DNA of 64,000 bases from Bradyrhizobium sp. LHD-71 (GCF_031157255.1 NZ_JAVIFX010000005.1:280690-344689), one strand, 5' to 3'. Positions 26,418 through 35,271 are shown, counted from the stretch's first letter. The notes: generated by a model from the sequence alone, not told the origin. Numbers and translations: made by a program.

Positions 26418-26885
26418 ATGCCGCAAAACACAACCCTCAATATCAACGGCAAGGATCAGGCCGTCTCGGTCGAGCCGGACAGCATGTTGATATATGCGCT
26501 GCGTAACAATCTCGGGCTTCACGGTCCCAGATTCGGCTGTGGCCTCGGGGAATGCGGTGCATGTACCGTCGTGATTGACGGCGAGGCTATTCGTTCATGC
26601 ATCACTCCTGTTTCCACCATCGGCACCAGCAAGATCACGACTTTGGAGGGACTTGGCACCGTCGACAACCCGCACCCGCTGCAAAAGGCCTTCATCCAAG
26701 AGCAAGCCGCCCAATGCGGATATTGCATTAATGGGATGATCATGGCGGCGAAGGCGCTGCTGGACCATACGCCGCATCCGAGCCGGGATGACATCAAGGA
26801 GGCGCTGGACGGCAATCTATGCCGCTGCGGCACCCATATGCGGATCGTGCGCGCGATCGAACGTGCCGCCTCGCAGGCGGAGTGA
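26418..26885 (+). CDS. iorA: (2Fe-2S)-binding small subunit, isoquinoline 1-oxidoreductase alpha-like
   Basis: A 155-residue xanthine-oxidase-family iron-sulfur subunit. The plant-type ferredoxin cluster cysteines are in FGCGLGECGACTV plus the following RSC; the second cluster is in AAQCGYC and NLCRCG. ATG 26418 has GAGG 7 nt upstream; two earlier in-frame ATGs (26349, 26394) are less likely. It passes electrons from the molybdenum subunit encoded 4 nt downstream to a cytochrome or quinone. Substrates of this family are N-heteroaromatics or aldehydes. Confidence 0.9.
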   Translation: MPQNTTLNINGKDQAVSVEPDSMLIYALRNNLGLHGPRFGCGLGECGACTVVIDGEAIRSCITPVSTIGTSKITTLEGLGTVDNPHPLQKAFIQEQAAQCGYCINGMIMAAKALLDHTPHPSRDDIKEALDGNLCRCGTHMRIVRAIERAASQAE

Positions 26886-26889
26886 TACG

Positions 26890-29196
26890 ATGAAGCAGAA
26901 CGAGTCTGGCATCGGCGGTGCGCAGTTAAACCGGCGCGGATTCCTGCAGGCTTCGGGTGGGCTTGTCGTCGCTTTCAGCTTGTTTAACGCGACGGAGATC
27001 GCGGTCGCAGAGCCCGCGGCGGGGAGATCGGTTGCATCGCCGCCGGCGGGCAAACTCTATGCCTGGCTTGCCGTTCATCCTGACAACACCGCAACGCTGT
27101 TCACCGGAAAGGTCGAAACAGGCAACGGTGTGCTGACCGCACTGGCCCAGATCGCGGCCGAGGAACTGGACCTTCCTATTGACCGGCTGGACGTCGTGAT
27201 GGGCACCACTTCGCAGACGGTGGATCAGGGTCCGAGCTATGGCAGCATGACTGTTCGGTACGCCGGCCCGCAGATTCGTCAGGCGGCCGCTGCAGGGCGG
27301 CAGGTGCTGATCGACTTGGCGGCCAAGCATTTCGGCGTATCGTCCAATCAGCTCGTCGCCAGAGAAGGCACGATTACGATACTTGGCTCCTCTGACCGTT
27401 CCATCACCTATGGCAAGCTGGTGGATGGCAAGCGGCTGGACGTGGACATTGGGGCCAGTGGCGAGCGCTTCGCCATGAAAGTAGCTCCCGAAGCGCGCAC
27501 CAAGGATCCATCCACCTACACGGTGGTCGGTAAATCCGTAAAGCGCAAGGACATTCCCGGCAAGGTGACCGGCGAGTTTACCTACGTCCAGGATGTCAAA
27601 GTGGACGGCATGCTGCATGGCCGCGTGGTGCGGCCGTACGGCGTGGAGTCCAGGCTGCTGAGCGTGGACGAAAACGGGTTGAAGGACATTCCCGGCTTCG
27701 TGCAAGTGGTGCGGCGTGAAAATTTCCTGGGTGTAGTCGCCGAAACCGAGTGGGGCGCGATCCAGGCGGCGGAGAAGCTCGGTTCTACTTTGAACCCATC
27801 TGGCCCGGATGACGGCCAAGCGAAATGGTCGAATTGGAATGGCCTGTCGCCTATGGACCAGATTTGGGACACGTTGCGTCAGACCGCGGGGATCAACCGT
27901 TCCGTCGCGAGCACCGGATCAGTGGACATAGCTCTGGCTTCTCAGTCCGGAGGCCAGGTTCTGAAAGCGACCTACAAGACCCCGTTTCAGATGCACGGTT
28001 CGATCGGCCCATCCTGCGCCATCGCCGACGTAAAGAGTGATCGTGCTACTTTGTGGTCGGGCACGCAGATGCCTCATGAAACGCGGGGTGACATTGCCAA
28101 GATACTGGGCATCCCACTCGACGATGTTGAGCTGCGCTGGTTCGAGGCATCGGGCGGTTATGGTCGTAACGGCCTCGACCACTCCGTCGCTGACGCCGCG
28201 ATCATGTCGCAGGAGGTAGGACGGCCGGTACGCGTCCAATGGATGCGCTGGGATGAGCATGGGTGGGAGCCGAAAGGCCCGCCTATCGTTCAGGACCTAC
28301 TCGGCATTGTCGACAAGGATGGCAACGCCATCGCCTGGCGTCACCACATGTGGGTCCCAACGATTACTGATACGCACCTGATCGCGCCCGCGCTGATCGG
28401 CAAACCAGATGTCACTGGAATCACGGGCACGGGCGCAACTCCGGTCATTAGGTACGTCTATACTTTTGACAACACCGATGTTGCAGTCCACGACGAAGGA
28501 CGGGTGGGTCTGCTGACCGCCTGGCTGCGTTCTCCGGCGCAGTTCGAGACCACTTTCGCCATGGAATCGTTCATCGACGAAATGGCGGTGGCGGCCGGGC
28601 AGGACCCGTTGGCCTTCCGTCTGGCACATATCGACGACCCGCGAGCCATTGCCGTTCTGAAGGCGGCTGCGGAAAAGTATGGCTGGGTCAGTCGACCCGC
28701 TGGCGGGAAGAAGCTGCAAGGCGCGGGCAAACCCGTACAGGGCCGCGGTATCGCCTGGGTGAATCGCGACGATGTGCGCGTGGCGACGATCGCCGACGTT
28801 ACAGTCGATCCGGCCAGCGGGCAGATTAAGGTGGGTCGCGTCGTGGTGGCGCACGATTGCGGGCTGGTGGTCAACCCTGATGGGCTGCGCAACCAGGTTG
28901 AAGGCAACGTCATCCAGTCCCTCAGTCGTACGCTGCATGAGGAAGTGACGTTCGACCGCGCCCATGTCACCAGCCGTGACTGGGAGGGCTACCCGATTCT
29001 GCGCTTCTCCGACATTCCGGACAGCATCGATGTTGTTCTAGTGAACAACACGCCGCAATACCCATCTTATGGCGCCGGGGAGCCGGCGACCAACCCGACG
29101 GCCGCTGTTATTAGCAACGCAGTGTTCGATGCGGTCGGCGTGCGTCTGCGACAGACGCCGTTCCGTCCCGAGCGGGTGAAGGCAGCGATGGGGTGA
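26890..29196 (+). CDS. iorB: molybdopterin-binding large subunit, isoquinoline 1-oxidoreductase beta-like
   Basis: A 768-residue Mo-hydroxylase subunit. A Tat-like signal (LNRRGFLQASGGLVVAFSLF) suggests periplasmic location. Family regions include QGPSYGSMTVRYAGPQIRQAA, FQMHGSIGPSCAIADV, a GGYGRNGLDHSVADAA motif and a C-terminal YGAGEPATNPTAAVISNAVFDAVGVR with the conserved Glu. It starts 4 nt after the small subunit. Such IorAB-type enzymes hydroxylate N-heterocycles or oxidise aldehydes with water. The exact substrate cannot be predicted. Confidence 0.9.
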   Translation: MKQNESGIGGAQLNRRGFLQASGGLVVAFSLFNATEIAVAEPAAGRSVASPPAGKLYAWLAVHPDNTATLFTGKVETGNGVLTALAQIAAEELDLPIDRLDVVMGTTSQTVDQGPSYGSMTVRYAGPQIRQAAAAGRQVLIDLAAKHFGVSSNQLVAREGTITILGSSDRSITYGKLVDGKRLDVDIGASGERFAMKVAPEARTKDPSTYTVVGKSVKRKDIPGKVTGEFTYVQDVKVDGMLHGRVVRPYGVESRLLSVDENGLKDIPGFVQVVRRENFLGVVAETEWGAIQAAEKLGSTLNPSGPDDGQAKWSNWNGLSPMDQIWDTLRQTAGINRSVASTGSVDIALASQSGGQVLKATYKTPFQMHGSIGPSCAIADVKSDRATLWSGTQMPHETRGDIAKILGIPLDDVELRWFEASGGYGRNGLDHSVADAAIMSQEVGRPVRVQWMRWDEHGWEPKGPPIVQDLLGIVDKDGNAIAWRHHMWVPTITDTHLIAPALIGKPDVTGITGTGATPVIRYVYTFDNTDVAVHDEGRVGLLTAWLRSPAQFETTFAMESFIDEMAVAAGQDPLAFRLAHIDDPRAIAVLKAAAEKYGWVSRPAGGKKLQGAGKPVQGRGIAWVNRDDVRVATIADVTVDPASGQIKVGRVVVAHDCGLVVNPDGLRNQVEGNVIQSLSRTLHEEVTFDRAHVTSRDWEGYPILRFSDIPDSIDVVLVNNTPQYPSYGAGEPATNPTAAVISNAVFDAVGVRLRQTPFRPERVKAAMG

Positions 29197-29576
29197 ACAT
29201 GTTGTTACGCTTATTCCGGCTTTCAAAAGCACTGATTGCACGGTCTACCCTACGGGCACCGTAAAGTTGTCGACAAATTGATGCGCGATAGCGGCTCACG
29301 CCGTAGCGCCTTTCCTCATGAAATCCCTCGTTTCGGCTCCCTGCCAATGCTGGCATCGGCAGGGAGCGCGATACACTAGATAAAGCATGCGCGCTGCTGC
29401 ATTTGTCATGAGGCGCTCCGACCTACGCCGTCGCACAAAGCGGTCTTCAGGTCGACTTTGGGTGCAACTGAGCGAGAGAGAACTTCGATGTGCGATCGAT
29501 CGCTACGGAGAGGTAGGGCTTAACGCCTCCCCGAAATGCGAGATGAACTCGGCGCCAACACCCACGGACCGGACAC
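29197..29576. other. intergenic region with inverted repeat
   Basis: No gene is supported. It contains the perfect inverted repeat at 29336-29367, listed separately. Confidence 0.45.
29336..29367. terminator. perfect 10-bp inverted repeat, possible bidirectional terminator
   Basis: GCTCCCTGCC (29336-29345) pairs exactly with GGCAGGGAGC (29358-29367) around a 12-base loop, between the convergent iorB and peroxiredoxin-like genes. No T tract follows on either strand. Confidence 0.5.
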
Positions 29577-30329
29577 TTAGTGCGCGGCGAGGTGGGCGAG
29601 AACTGGGAACAGTTCGGATGGATCGCCGCGCTGCGTGTAATCGGGGCTGATGTCGGCGTATTCAATTGTCCCGTCGCGCGCCACGACGTATCGAGCGGGC
29701 ATGGTCAAGGTCCAGCTCGGATCGCCATTGAAGACCGAGAGATCCAATCCGCTGTCCAGCTCGACAGCGCGCAGGTCGTCTGGCACTTTCCAGCGCAGGC
29801 CAAATGCGTGCGCAACCTTGCCTCCCGGGTCGACAAGGCTTCCAAACGAAAGTCCGTTAAGTTTTTGCGTTTCCAGACTATTCTCAGGCGTCTGCTGAGA
29901 AATGACGACCAGCGAGGCGCCGAGCCTGCGTATGTCGTGAGAGGCCGACTCGATCGCCCGAAGGTCGACGGTGCAATAGGGGCACCATCTACCACGGTAG
30001 AATGCGAGCACGACCGGGCCGCGAAGCACCGCATCGCGAGACGAGAACACCCTGCCATTGCCATCGCGTAGCCGAAAGGTGGGAGCTTCTTCCCCGGCCT
30101 GCACCGCCCGCTCGGCCAATCCGGATGTGACGAGAGCGTCGACCGCCCGGCGCCGAACCAGCGTTGCCACCGGCGGGGTGTTTGCCAGATCCTCGGCTCT
30201 CACAGCGTCCAGTTCGTCTTGGAGTAACATTTTTCGGCCCGTCGCGGGCTGTCCACGATCTCTAAGATAATCGCTCTTACAACGGCGCTCGGGAAGTCCT
30301 CCTGCGCAAGTTTGAGTTATTTTTGTCAT
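29577..30329 (-). CDS. peroxiredoxin-like AhpC/TSA family protein (paralogue 2)
   Basis: Up to 250 residues; an alternative start is ATG 30230 (217 residues). The domain begins AGEEAPTFRLRDGNGRVFSSRDAV and has the active site FYRGRWCPYCTVDLRAIES. The C-terminal part (DPSWTLTMPARYVVARDGTIEYADISPDYTQRGDP) closely follows paralogue 3 at 53893. It starts 26 nt after the stop of the second LysR gene, on the same strand. This repeats the LysR-peroxiredoxin pairing seen at 24506-26169. Confidence 0.83.
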   Translation of the reverse strand: MTKITQTCAGGLPERRCKSDYLRDRGQPATGRKMLLQDELDAVRAEDLANTPPVATLVRRRAVDALVTSGLAERAVQAGEEAPTFRLRDGNGRVFSSRDAVLRGPVVLAFYRGRWCPYCTVDLRAIESASHDIRRLGASLVVISQQTPENSLETQKLNGLSFGSLVDPGGKVAHAFGLRWKVPDDLRAVELDSGLDLSVFNGDPSWTLTMPARYVVARDGTIEYADISPDYTQRGDPSELFPVLAHLAAH

Positions 30330-30355
30330 GCATGAGTGAGCGTCCGCGAGTGAGC

Positions 30356-31306
30356 TTATGCCGTCTTTCCCGCGCCCGTCTTTGGCATGGAGAGTTTGCG
30401 TAGATCGGCCGCTAGCGACTTGCGCAGTCGAGACGCAGCGAACTCCATGAAACGCCGCAGCTTGAGGGGCAGGAGCGCCTGTCCCGCATGCACCAGGTGC
30501 ACCGGGATCGGGTCTGGCTCGTAGTCCTGCAGGATGAGCCTAAGCTTGCCCTCGGCCACTGCGCGCGCGACCTGGTAGGAGAACACGTTCGTCACGCCGA
30601 CGCCCGCGATCGCCGCGTCGATCGCGGACTCCGCCGTGTTGATCTTCAGTCGGCAGTAAGGACGAACGCTCTTGGTCGACTTGCCGCGCGGGTTGAAGAT
30701 CCATGTCATCCCGGACGCCAGGGCGGTGTACGTCACGCACATGTGTTCGGCCAGGTCCTCGGGCGTTTTGGGGACGCCGTGAGAAGCGAAATAGTCAGGG
30801 CTGCCGCACACCACGCGCCTGATCTCGCCTACCTTCGTCGCGATGAACGTGCTGTCGGACAGCGTACCGATGCGGACGGCCAGGTCGACGTGCTCGTCGA
30901 TAATGTTGATCGTGTGGTCGGTGAGCGTCAGCTGAACACTGATCTGCGCGAACCGCGCGAGGAATTCGTTTACGACCGGTACGACGTGGAGGCGACCGAA
31001 AACGATCGGCGCCGCCATCGAGAGTGTACCGCGCGGAACCGTGTACTCCCCGGAAGCCTGAGATTCAGCCTCCTCGACCTGTTCCAGGATGCGTTTGCAG
31101 GCGGTGACGTAGGCGAGCCCCGCTTCGGTCAGAGACAGCTTCCGCGTCGATCGGACCAGAAGCTGGGTGTTGAGGTGCGCCTCCAGCTCGGCGACCTTCC
31201 GACTGACGGTCGGTAGGGGAACGCCGAGCTGCCGCCCCGCCGCGGAGAAACTCCCGGCCTCGGCCGACGCCACCAAAATCGACATTGCTTCAAGTCGGTC
31301 CATCAT
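30356..31306 (-). CDS. LysR family transcriptional regulator (2), CrgA-like
   Basis: A 316-residue LTTR: MMDRLEAMSILVASAEAGSFSAAGRQLGVPLPTVSRKVAELEAHLNTQLLVRSTRKLSLTEAG is the DNA-binding domain. The effector domain has YTVPRGTLSMAAPIVFGRLHVVPVVNEFL, typical of the CrgA/YafC-type subfamily whose members respond to aromatics, aldehydes or quinones. A 33-bp palindromic operator-like sequence (31302-31334) overlaps its ribosome site and start. A closely similar sequence lies beside the related LysR at 38982. Probable autoregulation and control of the downstream peroxiredoxin-like gene. Confidence 0.92.
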   Translation of the reverse strand: MMDRLEAMSILVASAEAGSFSAAGRQLGVPLPTVSRKVAELEAHLNTQLLVRSTRKLSLTEAGLAYVTACKRILEQVEEAESQASGEYTVPRGTLSMAAPIVFGRLHVVPVVNEFLARFAQISVQLTLTDHTINIIDEHVDLAVRIGTLSDSTFIATKVGEIRRVVCGSPDYFASHGVPKTPEDLAEHMCVTYTALASGMTWIFNPRGKSTKSVRPYCRLKINTAESAIDAAIAGVGVTNVFSYQVARAVAEGKLRLILQDYEPDPIPVHLVHAGQALLPLKLRRFMEFAASRLRKSLAADLRKLSMPKTGAGKTA

Positions 31307-31334
31307 CTCTCACTTTTCGAGAGGTTATTTCTCA
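31302..31334 (-). promoter_or_regulatory. 33-bp palindromic operator-like site, copy 1
   Basis: Toward the gene: TGAGA, 7 bases, CTCTC, 7 bases, GAGAG, then ATGAT, where the ATG is the LysR start. CTCTC-N7-GAGAG is a perfect inverted repeat. It matches 26 of 33 positions with 40127-40159. The GAGAG arm doubles as the ribosome site, so a bound regulator would block its own expression. Confidence 0.6.
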
Positions 31335-31511
31335 TGATTAGCGGATTATGCTGCTGAGCGGTAGGGGTTAGGAAAAAAGGTAACAATTGCGTTGGTCGGC
31401 GTTCAACGGAGAGAAAATGCCCCGTATCGCTATCCCCGGGGCGCGATGAGGCGGAGAAACTTCTCCTGGTCTCATCAGGCGATGAAGAAGATGCTCAAGA
31501 AGGGCAAAACG

Positions 31512-32021
31512 ATGAAAGCTGACATCGTCCCGGCTGACGGTGCAAAAACCAAGGCCGTCCAGATCGTCAGAGCTACCGAGGTGGACATCCCCTTCATCAT
31601 GGCGATGGAGCGGCTACCTGCGAACGAAGGGCTGGTAGGGTGTTGGGAGCGGGAGCAGCACAAGCAGGCGATCACCGATCAAGGCAACGCCTATTTCGTC
31701 GGCGCGAGTGAGGGAACGCCCGTCGGATTCGTCATCGTTCAGCACTGGGCGTCGGCTCACCGCGCAACGCTGATCGGGCGGATCATCGTTGCCGATACAG
31801 GAAAAAAGATCGGCCGTGAACTTCTGTCAAAAGTGATCGACACGGTTTTCACCGAAACCGAGGCGTTACAGATTTGGCTCAACGTCCACCCGAGCAACGA
31901 GCGTGCGCAAAGATGCTACACCGCGATCGGATTTCGCTTCGAAGACCGGGCGAAATTCCCAGTGGCCGGCGAGAGTAAGATGATGCTGATGATCCTGCAG
32001 CGGACGGCCTGGCGGCACTGA
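31512..32021 (+). CDS. GNAT family N-acetyltransferase (1)
   Basis: A 169-residue GNAT: IVRATEVDIPFIMAMERLP, GTPVGFVIVQHW, the acetyl-CoA loop region (IGRIIVADTGKKIGRELLSKVIDTVF) and WLNVHPSNERAQRCYTAIGFRFE, the hallmark C-terminal motif. ATG 31512 has an AAGGG about 8 nt upstream; an ATG at 31482 is an alternative. The Q/RxxGxG/A loop is degenerate (TGKKIG). Substrate unknown. Standalone, divergent from LysR 2. Confidence 0.82.
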   Translation: MKADIVPADGAKTKAVQIVRATEVDIPFIMAMERLPANEGLVGCWEREQHKQAITDQGNAYFVGASEGTPVGFVIVQHWASAHRATLIGRIIVADTGKKIGRELLSKVIDTVFTETEALQIWLNVHPSNERAQRCYTAIGFRFEDRAKFPVAGESKMMLMILQRTAWRH

Positions 32022-32306
32022 CCGTTCGAGGACAGTCTCGAAGCTTAATGTTCGCCTGTCCTAGGTCGTTTCCGGAGAGCACCGTGAAGGCCGATGAGGG
32101 CTCGTAAATGCACTGATGCCGATGCAGGTGTAGAAAGTCCAGCTTGTCCTCGCAAGTGGACGTCAGAGGCGCTCATTTGGCAATGTCTATCGCCAGAAAC
32201 TGCCGTTGCAAGAGCGTGGTGCGGCTCGCGTTAGACCCGGAGCCGGCGCCACTCGTGACCCAACCGGGTGACGATAATGTTCCTGGTCCAATCGCACCAA
32301 CTCGAA
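32022..32306. other. intergenic stretch
   Basis: I see nothing recognisable between the convergent GNAT genes. Confidence 0.35.
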
Positions 32307-32765
32307 TCAAGGCAGGGCGATGTCGTAACGAACGTAGTTGGTGGGGCGTGCGATGCGATCGTACAGCGCGCGACCCGCCACGTTATCAGCCTCCGTATGC
32401 CAGTAGACTCGGCGCCAGCCTTTATCGCGGCCGCGAGCGACGAGGGCATCGATGAGAGCGTGTCCTATACCCGCGCGGCGCGCGGGAGGCTCGACCCACA
32501 GGTCTTCAAGGTAACAGACCATGCTCGCGCTGAACGTGTGCGGATGGAGCACGTAATGCGCCAGTCCAACCGGCATGCCTTCGAAATCGGCGGCGCTGCA
32601 TACAAGCGCACCCACCGCATGATTTGGGTCCATGATCCGGCGCCACAGTTCACGATCATCGGCCTCTGGGATCGATACACCCTGGTACGCGCAATTGGCG
32701 GACCACATTCGCTGCCACGCTGACCAGTCGGCAACTGTCGGATTGCGGACCTCAATAGTCGGCAT
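32307..32765 (-). CDS. GNAT family N-acetyltransferase (2)
   Basis: A 152-residue GNAT. MPTIEVRNPTVADWSAWQRMW opens the fold; VCYLEDLWVEPPARRAGIGHALIDALVARGRDKGWRRVYWHTEADNVAGRALYDRI contains the acetyl-CoA loop RRAGIG and the terminal Tyr motif. The 19 extra upstream codons in frame overlap the preceding gene, and the ATG at 32765 is preferred. It starts 1 nt after the stop of the other GNAT, so the pair is translationally coupled. Substrate unknown, possibly a polyamine or amino-acid-like amine. Confidence 0.86.
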   Translation of the reverse strand: MPTIEVRNPTVADWSAWQRMWSANCAYQGVSIPEADDRELWRRIMDPNHAVGALVCSAADFEGMPVGLAHYVLHPHTFSASMVCYLEDLWVEPPARRAGIGHALIDALVARGRDKGWRRVYWHTEADNVAGRALYDRIARPTNYVRYDIALP

Positions 32766-32766
32766 C

Positions 32767-33324
32767 TCAAACCCCAATGGACCTCGCCTCGGGATCAGGT
32801 AGAATCTCGTTAGCCTCAATCGAGTAGATCAAACGATCCCTGCTGTTCACAGTCATCCTTCGTTCGAAGCTCTCTCCAAGGCGTTCGGCGACACGAATGG
32901 ACGCGACATTCTCCGGATGAATCATGCTGATCACGCGCTTGATGCGCAGATGGCCGAAGGCATATTCGAGCGCGGCCCGTCCACCCTCCGTCGCATAGCC
33001 TTTGCCCCAATGCTCACGAGTCAGCATCCAGCCGACCTCCGTGGCTGGCCAACCTTCGGGTCGCTGGAGGCCGATGCGCCCGACGAAGGCGCCTGTTGCT
33101 TTGTCCTCTGCCAGCCATTCACCGAAGCCCAGCAGATGCCAATGGCCGACAAATGCAGCCATTTCAAACCAAGCGTTGATCCGGGCTATGGGAAGCCCAT
33201 TACCCAAATATCGTATGACCTCGGGGTCGGCACTCATTCGTGCAAACGCCTCGAAGTCGGAAGTGGTGAACGGGCGGAGTCTGAGCCGAGGGGTTTCGAT
33301 CGTCACGAATGGATGCTCTGACAA
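32767..33324 (-). CDS. GNAT family N-acetyltransferase, RimJ/RimL type (3)
   Basis: A 185-residue acetyltransferase: ETPRLRLRPFTTSDFEAFARMSADPEVIRYLG is the RimJ/RimL-type opening, followed by VGWMLTREHWGKGYATEGGRAALEYAF (acetyl-CoA loop WGKGYA) and VASIRVAERLGESFE. The start is probably TTG at 33324, with GAGG about 7 nt upstream; no ATG fits. Members acetylate ribosomal proteins or small molecules. First gene of a two-GNAT operon. Confidence 0.86.
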   Translation of the reverse strand: MSEHPFVTIETPRLRLRPFTTSDFEAFARMSADPEVIRYLGNGLPIARINAWFEMAAFVGHWHLLGFGEWLAEDKATGAFVGRIGLQRPEGWPATEVGWMLTREHWGKGYATEGGRAALEYAFGHLRIKRVISMIHPENVASIRVAERLGESFERRMTVNSRDRLIYSIEANEILPDPEARSIGV

Positions 33325-33630
33325 AACTGAACCTCGGCGCGAGTTGATTCCCGTTTAATGCATGGCCGCACAGCGTAGGCCGGAGCGGCCGCCTTCAGCA
33401 ACCCCTTACGTCTCGCAAGGGTCAAAGGCGACTTTCCCGCGTCTTCAGGCATGTCCGCCTTACGAGAGCGGACATTTAGATCATGGTCAACAAGCTGGCG
33501 AAGCCTGACGTAAGGCGCGTACTCATAAATTTCGGGAAGTCGACTTCGCGCCAAGAGCGACCGAGATAATCTTGCGGTGACGCACTGGCCATAGCTATGT
33601 TGTCGATCTCGACAGTCCGAAAGTGCACAC
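33325..33630. other. gene-free stretch with possible ankyrin-like debris
   Basis: On the minus strand around 33390-33520 a frame reads LRQLVDHDLNVRSRKADMPEDAGKSPLTLARRKGLLKAA, faintly reminiscent of an ankyrin repeat. It has no start or ribosome site and is probably a decayed fragment. The ATGTCCGC repeat also lies here. Confidence 0.3.
33451..33475. repeat. ATGTCCGC palindromic repeat
   Basis: ATGTCCGC (33451-33458) and GCGGACAT (33468-33475) form a perfect 8-bp inverted repeat around nine bases. Similar ATGTCCGCTTT elements are frequent between genes in Bradyrhizobium-like genomes; another partial copy is at 34394. Confidence 0.55.
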
Positions 33631-34329
33631 CTAAATTCCCAATTCTGTCTTCGATTCTTCTCTTGATTGCGGGCGACTTTCCCCCAGGCGCGGCTCCGTC
33701 CCGGCCAATAGCCGCTGAATGTTGGCACGATGGCGCACAATCACGTAAATGCCACCTGCGATCACCAATAACCGATAGGGCGACGGTTGCTCCAAGCCGC
33801 AGATGAGGGCGATCGCGGTCAACGCTGCTAGCGCCGAGCCAAGGGAAACAATTCGAAAAATTGCCAGTGCAACGCCAAACACCGTCAAAGCGCCTAAACC
33901 GACTGGCCAAGACAACGCCAGCAACACGCCCAGCCCTGCCGCAACGGATTTGCCGCCTGTAAACTTCAACCAAATCGAACGGCTATGCCCCAACAACACG
34001 GCAAGTCCGGCCAAGCAAACAGCCCACGGCATCCAGGTTTGCAGATCAAGCGCTGTGGGTGGTGTGACGGACGGCAATGTATAGAGCCAAGGATAAAACC
34101 AGCGGGCAAAGACGATCGCCGCCGTACCTTTCAGCACATCTACCTGGAGCACCACCAACGCAGGCCATTTCCCCAAGGTTCGCAATACGTTCGTCGCCCC
34201 AACGGATCTGGAGCCATGCTCGCGGATATCAATGCCCTTGAGCAGTGTTCCCGCCAGATACCCCGTGGGCGTAGAGCCGAAGAGATAAGCGATCGCCAAT
34301 CCAACCACACTCGCTATCCAGAAAGTCAT
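33631..34329 (-). CDS. plsY: glycerol-3-phosphate acyltransferase PlsY
   Basis: A 232-residue membrane acyltransferase. The first conserved loop is YLFGSTPTGYLAGTLLKGIDIREHGSRSVGATNVLRTLG, the second VDVLKGTAAIVFA, the third LGHSRSIWLKFTGGKSVAAGLGVLLAL; five helices are expected. PlsY transfers acyl from acyl-phosphate to glycerol-3-phosphate, the first step of phospholipid synthesis. The C-terminal tail (GTEPRLGESRPQSREESKTELGI) is typical. It stands alone here, so it may be a second copy beside a housekeeping plsY (inference). Confidence 0.92.
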   Translation of the reverse strand: MTFWIASVVGLAIAYLFGSTPTGYLAGTLLKGIDIREHGSRSVGATNVLRTLGKWPALVVLQVDVLKGTAAIVFARWFYPWLYTLPSVTPPTALDLQTWMPWAVCLAGLAVLLGHSRSIWLKFTGGKSVAAGLGVLLALSWPVGLGALTVFGVALAIFRIVSLGSALAALTAIALICGLEQPSPYRLLVIAGGIYVIVRHRANIQRLLAGTEPRLGESRPQSREESKTELGI

Positions 34330-34393
34330 GGGGATACCCTCGACGCTCCAATTTCATGCATTCTAGGCCGATTCAATGAGGGTAGGCTGATCG

Positions 34394-34416
34394 ATGTCCG
34401 CTTTGGGTCGAAAGCG
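34394..34416 (+). repeat. partial ATGTCCGCTTTGGGTC intergenic repeat
   Basis: ATGTCCGCTTTGGGTC followed by GAAAGCG resembles a short intergenic repeat widespread in Bradyrhizobium and relatives. The pairing arm is degenerate. Confidence 0.5.
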
Positions 34417-34512
34417 TCGCGGCCGGGACTGGAAGCGTTGCGTTGTGTTGGCTCATGCGGTTCATTTTTGATTGACCATTGGCACACCTGAGAAGGTATT
34501 GCGGAGCGTCAC

Positions 34513-34944
34513 ATGGCGAACTGGGCGACTGAAAGACTTAACGAACTTGTGCGCGGTACTGACGTTGTCTTGCCGCCCGTGACGAAAACCTTGAGGTTAG
34601 GAACGATCGACTCCTGGGCGCCGGGATTGATCAAGAAGACATGGCTGCCTCATCCAGAACTGCTTAACGTCGATGGCTCTATGTTCGGAGGCTACATCGC
34701 CGCCTTGGCGGACCAAGCCCTTACACTTGCGGCGATGACGCGCGTACCGGATGATCTCGTATTTCGTACGCTCAATCTCTCCGTCAACTTCCTGCGCGTT
34801 GGCAAGGCAGAGCCGCTGGCCATTGAGGCCCGGGTGACCGCTCAAACGCGGCAAGTCATATCTACACGCGCAGAGTTCCGGCGGCCTGATAACGAGTTGA
34901 TCGCGGAGGCATCCGCGCAACAGTTTTTGCTCGCGATGCGATGA
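34513..34944 (+). CDS. PaaI-family hotdog-fold thioesterase
   Basis: A 143-residue hotdog protein: HPELLNVDGSMFGGYIAALADQALTLAAMTRVPDD is the long central helix with the family N/D-G motif, followed by strands RTLNLSVNFLRVGKAEPLAIEARVTAQTRQVISTRAEF. The group hydrolyses acyl-CoA esters, for example phenylacetyl-CoA derivatives. It has its own promoter region between plsY (-) and this gene; no operon partner. The specific substrate is unknown. Confidence 0.85.
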   Translation: MANWATERLNELVRGTDVVLPPVTKTLRLGTIDSWAPGLIKKTWLPHPELLNVDGSMFGGYIAALADQALTLAAMTRVPDDLVFRTLNLSVNFLRVGKAEPLAIEARVTAQTRQVISTRAEFRRPDNELIAEASAQQFLLAMR

Positions 34945-35112
34945 CTTCAGAATGAGCGGATGTGCCAAGGATACGCTAAGCCCCCGCCGATCAGCGCAAG
35001 CAAGGCGCTGAACTGAAACCACAGTAAGCCGTGCCTTCTAGAATCTACGGATGACTGCTAAGTTTACGGCATCGCACAGGGGAACGGGCGATTCCCACCC
35101 GATAACGAGCCG
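34945..35112. other. intergenic stretch
   Basis: Nothing recognisable; the region precedes the pantothenate-kinase stump. Confidence 0.3.
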
Positions 35113-35271
35113 ATGGTCGAATCCCAAGAACTCGAAGCATATAGAATGTTCGGCAGGAGCGAGTGGTCGGCACTACGATCCAACACGCCGCTCACGCTCA
35201 CGGATGGCGACCTAAAAACACTCCGCGGCTTGAATGAATCGATCACGCTTGACGAGGATCGGGAGTTATGA
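35113..35271 (+). pseudogene. coaA: N-terminal stump of type I pantothenate kinase
   Basis: A 52-codon frame that reads YRMFGRSEWSALRSNTPLTLTDGDLKTLRGLNESITLDED then stops. This is the start of bacterial type I CoaA (pattern Y..F.R..WA.LR...PLTL.....L..LNE..SL.EV). The rest of the ~315-residue kinase (YLPLSRLL, Walker A GxxxxGKS) is absent downstream. It is a truncated duplicate of a housekeeping gene. Confidence 0.65.

Noticed and set aside
33390..33520. Ankyrin-like scrap on the minus strand
   Set aside because: Similarity is faint and limited to about 40 residues with no start; not enough to call a gene.
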